Under the pieces are notes generated by a model that did no database searches, was not told the DNA's origin, and saw only the letters and a list, made by a program, of their open reading frames with translations. A DNA stretch of 9,406 bases from Virgibacillus_O xinjiangensis (GTDB lineage Bacteria > Bacillota > Bacilli > Bacillales > Amphibacillaceae), in NCBI RefSeq assembly GCF_042643145.1, contig NZ_JBHRSA010000014.1:1-9406 (forward strand), written 5' to 3'. A program made the translations under genes and the position numbers. Positions 6,293-9,406 of the stretch are shown here, one piece after another (position 1 is the stretch's first letter; each line of letters opens with the position of its first letter).

Positions 6293-6324
6293 CAAAAACA
6301 AAAAAAGACCAGACAGGCTGATCT
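6293..6324 (-). terminator. Terminator of the permease / small basic protein unit
   Basis: On the minus strand AGATCAG pairs with CTGGTCT (7 bp, one G-U) around a 5-nt loop and runs into TTTTTTGTTTTT. It starts 16 bases after the stop codon of the 46-residue gene. The G-U pair is an A-C mismatch on the plus strand, so it acts only in the minus direction. Confidence 0.8.
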
Positions 6325-6339
6325 CCGAGAACCACCGAA

Positions 6340-6480
6340 TTATTTAAACAGGCTGCGTACCGCTTTCCTTGTAGCCCTTTTAGCTACCCGCTTACCGTAT
6401 GTACCCCTTTTTAATGCATGGATATCCCCAAGAATCCCGGAGACTTTATAAAAAATTCTGCTGATTTGATGCAACTTCAT
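6340..6480 (-). CDS. Small, highly basic protein of unknown function (46 aa)
   Basis: A 46-residue protein, starting MKLHQISRIF and ending AVRSLFK. It contains seven Lys and six Arg against one acidic residue, so its charge is strongly positive. Residues 1-22 could form an amphipathic helix with hydrophobic I, F, V and L positions; residues 24-46 are a basic stretch (KRGTYGKRVAKRATRKAVR). It lacks a signal peptide or full membrane span. Coding status is supported by AGGAGGAAGG (6484-6493) placed seven bases before the ATG, by an 18-bp gap after the permease gene, and by the terminator just downstream. It resembles short basic hypothetical proteins I recall from Bacillus genomes with similar SRILYK and KGRxGKR wording, but I cannot name the family. 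It might bind nucleic acid or membrane surfaces; that is a guess. Confidence 0.8.
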   Translation of the reverse strand: MKLHQISRIFYKVSGILGDIHALKRGTYGKRVAKRATRKAVRSLFK

Positions 6481-6498
6481 CAACCTTCCTCCTATCTT

Positions 6499-7812
6499 TC
6501 AATTCTCATTTGGTTTGACTTTTACTGACCCAGTGGGTAAGGATTGACGTTGTGCATCTTTTATTCCCTGGTCCACATCGACATACCTCAAAATTACAAG
6601 CCCAGCCACGAAGAAGAACAACAAGGATATGATTCCTAACCTGCTTGACCCGGTAATCTGGCCGACAAAAGCAAATAGGAACGGGCCGAATATGGCGGCA
6701 AATTTAGAAGAGATTCCGTAAAACCCGAAAAACTCCGCATGTTTATGATCCGGCACCATCCGTCCGAAAATAGAGCGGCTCAATGACTGCGCTCCACCTT
6801 GGACCATTCCGGTGCAGACGGCAAGCATATAGAAGTGGAGTGCTGTCGTCATGAAGTATCCTAAAACGACTATTCCCATATAGACAATCAAAGCGGCAGA
6901 CAAAGCCCGTTTCGCCGTAACCTTCCCTGCAAGCCAGCCAAAGAAAAAGGTGCACGGTATGCCGACAAATTGGGTGATCAACAGGGCGAGGATCAGTGAA
7001 TTCGCGTCGATTCCAATATCCCTGCCATAGATGGTTGCCATACGCACGATGGTGGATATACCATCATTATAAAGCCAAAAAGCCAAAAGGAAAATTAACA
7101 ATTGCTTAAAGTGGCGGATTTCTTTAAAAGTGGAACCAACCCTGGAAAAACCGATGGCTATGTAAGATTTCTCCTTTCTGGCATGTGTCTTTTTCTCTTC
7201 TTTCATATTTTTCAACAGTGGTATGGAAAAGATCAACCACCATATCCCCACTGTAGCAAAAGAAATCTGACTAGCGGCAGTGGCGTTTGGTATGCCGAAC
7301 CAATGGGGGTTGAGAATCATCAGTACGTTGATGCAGAGCAATAACCCTCCACCCAAATATCCATAGGCGAAACCACCGGAGGAAACCCGATCCATCTCTC
7401 CTTCTTCTGCTATTTCGGGAAGGAATCCATCATAGAAGATATTCGCCCCGGAGAATCCGATCGACCCGACAATGAAGAGAACAGATGCAAGCAGATAGTC
7501 TCCCTCACCGACGAACATGAAGAGGATACTGGCGATGATGCCCATAAATGCGAAGAATTGCAGAAATTTCTTTTTGGCGGCGGAGAAATCACTGATCGCA
7601 CCGAGTATGGGTGCCAATACAGCTACTACCAACACGGCAATGGACTGGGAATACCCCCACATGCTGGCTGCTGCTTCTTGGTTGGCACCCGCAGCCGCTA
7701 CATCATAATAAAACACCGGTAGCACTGCCGCCATCATCGTGGTCGCAAAGGCGGAATTCCCAAAATCATAAAGCATCCAGCTTCGTTGGACCTTCCTTCG
7801 CTTTCTATTCAT
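6499..7812 (-). CDS. yxiO: MFS permease, UMF1 family (YxiO-like)
   Basis: A 437-residue integral membrane protein with about 12 hydrophobic segments, full length for the family. The N-terminal SWMLYDFGNSAFATTMMAAV (11-30) is the hallmark of the UMF1/Atg22-like branch of the major facilitator superfamily, and the loop FYDGFLPEIAEEGEMDRVSS is also typical. A basic cytoplasmic loop near the middle (KEEKKTHARKEKSY) separates the two six-helix halves. B. subtilis YxiO is the likely relative; it is described only as a putative efflux transporter, and the substrate is unknown to me. The ATG follows GGAGGG (7818-7823). The 46-residue basic gene starts 18 bases after its stop and is probably co-transcribed. 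A terminator for the IDEAL gene lies upstream, so it should have its own promoter, which I could not identify clearly. Confidence 0.9.
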   Translation of the reverse strand: MNRKRRKVQRSWMLYDFGNSAFATTMMAAVLPVFYYDVAAAGANQEAAASMWGYSQSIAVLVVAVLAPILGAISDFSAAKKKFLQFFAFMGIIASILFMFVGEGDYLLASVLFIVGSIGFSGANIFYDGFLPEIAEEGEMDRVSSGGFAYGYLGGGLLLCINVLMILNPHWFGIPNATAASQISFATVGIWWLIFSIPLLKNMKEEKKTHARKEKSYIAIGFSRVGSTFKEIRHFKQLLIFLLAFWLYNDGISTIVRMATIYGRDIGIDANSLILALLITQFVGIPCTFFFGWLAGKVTAKRALSAALIVYMGIVVLGYFMTTALHFYMLAVCTGMVQGGAQSLSRSIFGRMVPDHKHAEFFGFYGISSKFAAIFGPFLFAFVGQITGSSRLGIISLLFFFVAGLVILRYVDVDQGIKDAQRQSLPTGSVKVKPNEN

Positions 7813-7862
7813 GACATCCCTCCACCTATGTAATGGATTGGCAGAACCTGTACAACAAGCAA

Positions 7863-7890
7863 AGGAGCTCCACCCTTCGGTAAAGCTCCT
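7863..7890 (-). terminator. Terminator of the IDEAL-domain gene
   Basis: On the minus strand a 12-bp stem (AGGAGCTTTACC with GGTGGAGCTCCT, two G-U pairs) closes a GAAG tetraloop and is followed by TTTGCTTGTTG. It begins 7 bases after the stop codon. The two G-U pairs are mismatches on the other strand, so it is directional. Confidence 0.8.
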
Positions 7891-7897
7891 CCATTAA

Positions 7898-8131
7898 TTA
7901 CTCCCAAATATATTCTTTATAAACTTCAGACCATCTTGCGAACTCCTGCTTATCTCCTGAAGTGATGGTGTCATCAATTTTTTCTTCCACATGCTTCTTG
8001 TTCCAGTTGAAACATAACTCATCCAATAGTAAACGTGAGGTCAATTTTAACTCAAAAGGAATCTCTTTCTTTGCTTTGATCTGCTTTCCGTTATACCGCA
8101 AGAATCGGTATAGCGTTTTCTCCTTTTTCAT
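7898..8131 (-). CDS. IDEAL-domain small protein
   Basis: A 77-residue soluble protein. The C-terminal half LLLDELCFNWNKKHVEEKID followed by DTITSGDKQEFARWSEVYKE (about 34-73) matches the IDEAL domain pattern of Firmicutes: an L-D-x-x-x-F-N/W-N start, an I-D pair, then GDKxxF. That domain is also found at the end of B. subtilis YpiB; its role is not well defined. The N-terminal part is basic (KKEKTLYRFLRYNGKQIKAKK). No membrane segment is present. The ATG follows an AAGGGGG ribosome binding site eight bases away, a one-base departure from AAGGAGG. It is a single-gene unit with a recognisable promoter and terminator. The domain call is made by pattern; I am moderately sure. Confidence 0.75.
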   Translation of the reverse strand: MKKEKTLYRFLRYNGKQIKAKKEIPFELKLTSRLLLDELCFNWNKKHVEEKIDDTITSGDKQEFARWSEVYKEYIWE

Positions 8132-8159
8132 GGAACTTGCCCCCTTGTTCCTTTTTTCT

Positions 8160-8188
8160 ATTATCCTAAATTTTCAGCAAAATTGCAA
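8160..8188 (-). promoter_or_regulatory. Candidate sigma-A promoter of the IDEAL-domain gene
   Basis: On the minus strand TTGCAA (4/6) and GATAAT (5/6) are separated by exactly 17 bp, 28 bases before the start codon. Confidence 0.6.
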
Positions 8189-8342
8189 GTGCTGATTTCC
8201 GATTTATTTTTCTGTTCCCCAAAACTGGGTACTCTAACCAATGGGTGGCATATTTTCACGAGTTTTTTTCCTGATGAATGTTTCTCTAGACCAGAGCGAT
8301 ACTACTTTGGTAGACTATGTTAGATAATAGGGGGACTGGTCC

Positions 8343-9212
8343 ATGGAACATACTGATAACCTGAAACAGGGAGAAAAGGGTGCATGGCTGAGCATTGCTG
8401 CCTATCTGATCCTTTCTGCCTTGAAGCTCGTTGCCGGCTATATCGGCCAGTCCGATGCCTTGAAAGCAGACGGTTTGAATAATACAACAGACGTTATCGC
8501 GTCGATCGCCGTCCTTATCGGATTGAAAATATCCAGGAAACCTCCGGATGAGGATCATCACTATGGCCATTACCGGGCTGAGACGATTGCCTCCTTATTT
8601 GCCGCTTTTGTCATGATGTTTGTCGGTATCCAGGTCATCTTTGATACGATCCAGAAGATCATTTCTGGCGAATCATCCCAACCGCATCTGATGACAGCAT
8701 GGGTGGCGGTAGGTTCGGCTGTCATCATGTTCGGAGTCTATTTCTATAACTTGAGGCTGTCTAAGAAGGTCCAGAGCAGTGCGCTTTACGCTGCAGCACA
8801 GGACAACCGGTCCGATGCACTGGTCAGCATCGGTGCATTCGTCGGCATCATCGGTGCACAACTTGGCCTGTTCTGGCTGGATCCGCTCGCAGGATTGGTT
8901 GTAGGTGTGATCATTTGTAAAACGGCTTGGGATATCTTTAAAGAGGCAACACATACATTGACAGATGGTTTTGATGAAAACCGGATCCAAAAGATCCTCA
9001 CGAGTATCGAAGAAGACCCGGAAGTAAAAGAAGTAGTCGATATAAAAGGCAGGATTGTCGGTAATTATGCATTCATTGAGATCACCATTCTGGTCGATCC
9101 TGAGTTGAATGTGCGGGAAAGTCACAAAATAACCGACCGGATCGAGAGTTACTTGGCTGACACTCATAATATCAGTCACGCACATATTCATATTGAACCT
9201 TTTACTGAATGA
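8343..9212 (+). CDS. mneS: Cation diffusion facilitator, manganese-type exporter (MneS-like)
   Basis: A 289-residue inner-membrane antiporter that should export divalent metal in exchange for protons. Six hydrophobic segments span roughly 13-33, 42-62, 81-101, 116-136, 158-178 and 180-196, followed by a cytoplasmic C-terminal domain (205-289) with DIKGR (233-237) and the closing HAHIHIEPF (279-287). The metal-site motif is N46-x3-D50 in ADGLNNTTD on helix 2 and D154-x3-D158 in DNRSD on helix 5. Zinc exporters usually carry His/Asp pairs there, while N/DxxxD with DxxxD is typical of manganese CDFs. The PPDEDHHYGHYRAETIAS loop is a CDF hallmark. Overall wording matches B. subtilis YeaB/MneS, whose expression responds to MntR; I found no convincing MntR box in the 147-bp upstream gap, only short dyads (CTCT..AGAG at 8284-8296 and CTAC..GTAG at 8302-8313) and a GATAAT at 8323. 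The start ATG follows an AGGGGGA site. Confidence 0.93.
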   Translation: MEHTDNLKQGEKGAWLSIAAYLILSALKLVAGYIGQSDALKADGLNNTTDVIASIAVLIGLKISRKPPDEDHHYGHYRAETIASLFAAFVMMFVGIQVIFDTIQKIISGESSQPHLMTAWVAVGSAVIMFGVYFYNLRLSKKVQSSALYAAAQDNRSDALVSIGAFVGIIGAQLGLFWLDPLAGLVVGVIICKTAWDIFKEATHTLTDGFDENRIQKILTSIEEDPEVKEVVDIKGRIVGNYAFIEITILVDPELNVRESHKITDRIESYLADTHNISHAHIHIEPFTE

Positions 9213-9332
9213 GGTTGGGACAAAACGGAAAGACGAACAGTGAACGGAATCAGCCAAGAACATGCAGACACCTGTAAGAAAGGGCGCGGAGATCCCGAAC
9301 TGCGCCAGCGTTCGGAGGCTCAGCAGCCGCCC
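9213..9332 (+). repeat. Dispersed repeat, copy C, with a GTTGGGACAAAAC leader
   Basis: This stretch begins GGTTGGGACAAAAC immediately after the CDF stop codon, a motif found between genes in several low-GC Gram-positives. From 9263 it continues as the same repeat as copies A and B: GCAGACACCTGTAAGAA, GATCCCG, then TTCGGAGGCTCAGCAGCCGCCC. The expected ending CGGAAA is missing, because AAGTAAT and the IS terminus follow. A GGCGC/GCGCC dyad (9283-9306) has no U-run. Confidence 0.6.
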
Positions 9333-9339
9333 AAGTAAT

Positions 9340-9406
9340 TGGTGTGACCCCCAATAGTTGGAGTTTTATTAGGCAACGATTAGATCGGTATGAAGTCGGT
9401 ATTGAA
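9340..9406 (-). mobile_element. End of an IS3-family insertion sequence (partial)
   Basis: TGGTGTGACCCCCAATAGTT (9340-9359) is typical of an IS3-family terminal inverted repeat: TG first, then GACCCCC and an AGTT-like block. The transposase frame ending just inside it on the minus strand supports the call. The element continues beyond the window's right edge, so its length, other end and target duplication are not visible. Confidence 0.7.
9369..9406 (-). CDS. C-terminal end of an IS3-family transposase (OrfB), partial
   Basis: The last 11 residues read QYRLHTDLIVA and a TAA stop. The YRL ending closely followed by the terminal repeat is the usual finish of the integrase-type OrfB (DDE transposase) of IS3-family elements. 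The catalytic region lies outside the window, so activity cannot be judged. Confidence 0.6.
   Translation of the reverse strand, partial: QYRLHTDLIVA

Noticed and set aside
8196..8342. Riboswitch upstream of the CDF gene
   Set aside because: I looked for a manganese (yybP-ykoY-like) arrangement but found only short 4-bp dyads and no terminator or sequestering stem.
8673..9263. 196-codon frame on the minus strand over the CDF gene
   Set aside because: Antisense shadow of the conserved transporter; rich in Cys, Asp and His without any known pattern, and no ribosome binding site.

Overview
The window looks like chromosomal DNA of a spore-forming Bacillaceae species. The evidence is strong AAGGAGG-type ribosome binding sites, TATAAT-type promoters, an alpha/beta-type small acid-soluble spore protein, and a set of genes whose closest recognisable relatives are Bacillus subtilis genes: yhzD, yhaR, yheA, yxkF, msmX, citG/fumC, yxiO and mneS. 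The family-level assignment is fairly safe; genus and species cannot be read from this sequence alone.

Layout. Positions 1-61 hold a 51-bp near-palindrome whose right arm resembles an IS3-family terminus. Positions 62-500 have no gene; they carry two inverted copies of a dispersed intergenic repeat. yhzD (+, 502-687) and a YhaR-like crotonase (-, 727-1497) converge on a shared hairpin terminator. yheA (-, 1631-1990) and the PucR/CdaR-type regulator yxkF (+, 2131-3009) diverge from an intergenic region with extended -10 promoters on both strands. msmX (+, 3148-4245), the shared ATPase of sugar ABC importers, follows yxkF and has a candidate catabolite-responsive element just upstream. A spore SASP gene (-, 4312-4518) and fumarase fumC (-, 4809-6194) come next. 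A UMF1-family MFS permease (-, 6499-7812) is followed in the same direction by a 46-residue, very basic small protein (-, 6340-6480). An IDEAL-domain small protein (-, 7898-8131) and a manganese-type CDF exporter (+, 8343-9212) complete the gene set. The right edge (9213-9406) holds a third copy of the dispersed repeat, interrupted by the end of an IS3-family element that runs out of the window.

How the parts relate. This is mostly a collection of single-gene housekeeping units, each with its own promoter or terminator: TCA cycle (FumC), sugar uptake energisation (MsmX), fatty acyl-CoA metabolism (YhaR-like), metal homeostasis (CDF) and spore DNA protection (SASP). The only likely operons are yxkF-msmX (same strand, though msmX probably has its own promoter) and the permease plus its small basic downstream gene. 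No CRISPR array, tRNA, rRNA, phage module or defence island is visible. The less ordinary material lies at the two edges (repeats and IS termini) and in the unannotated 46-residue protein. I see no convincing case for a novel multi-gene system here.
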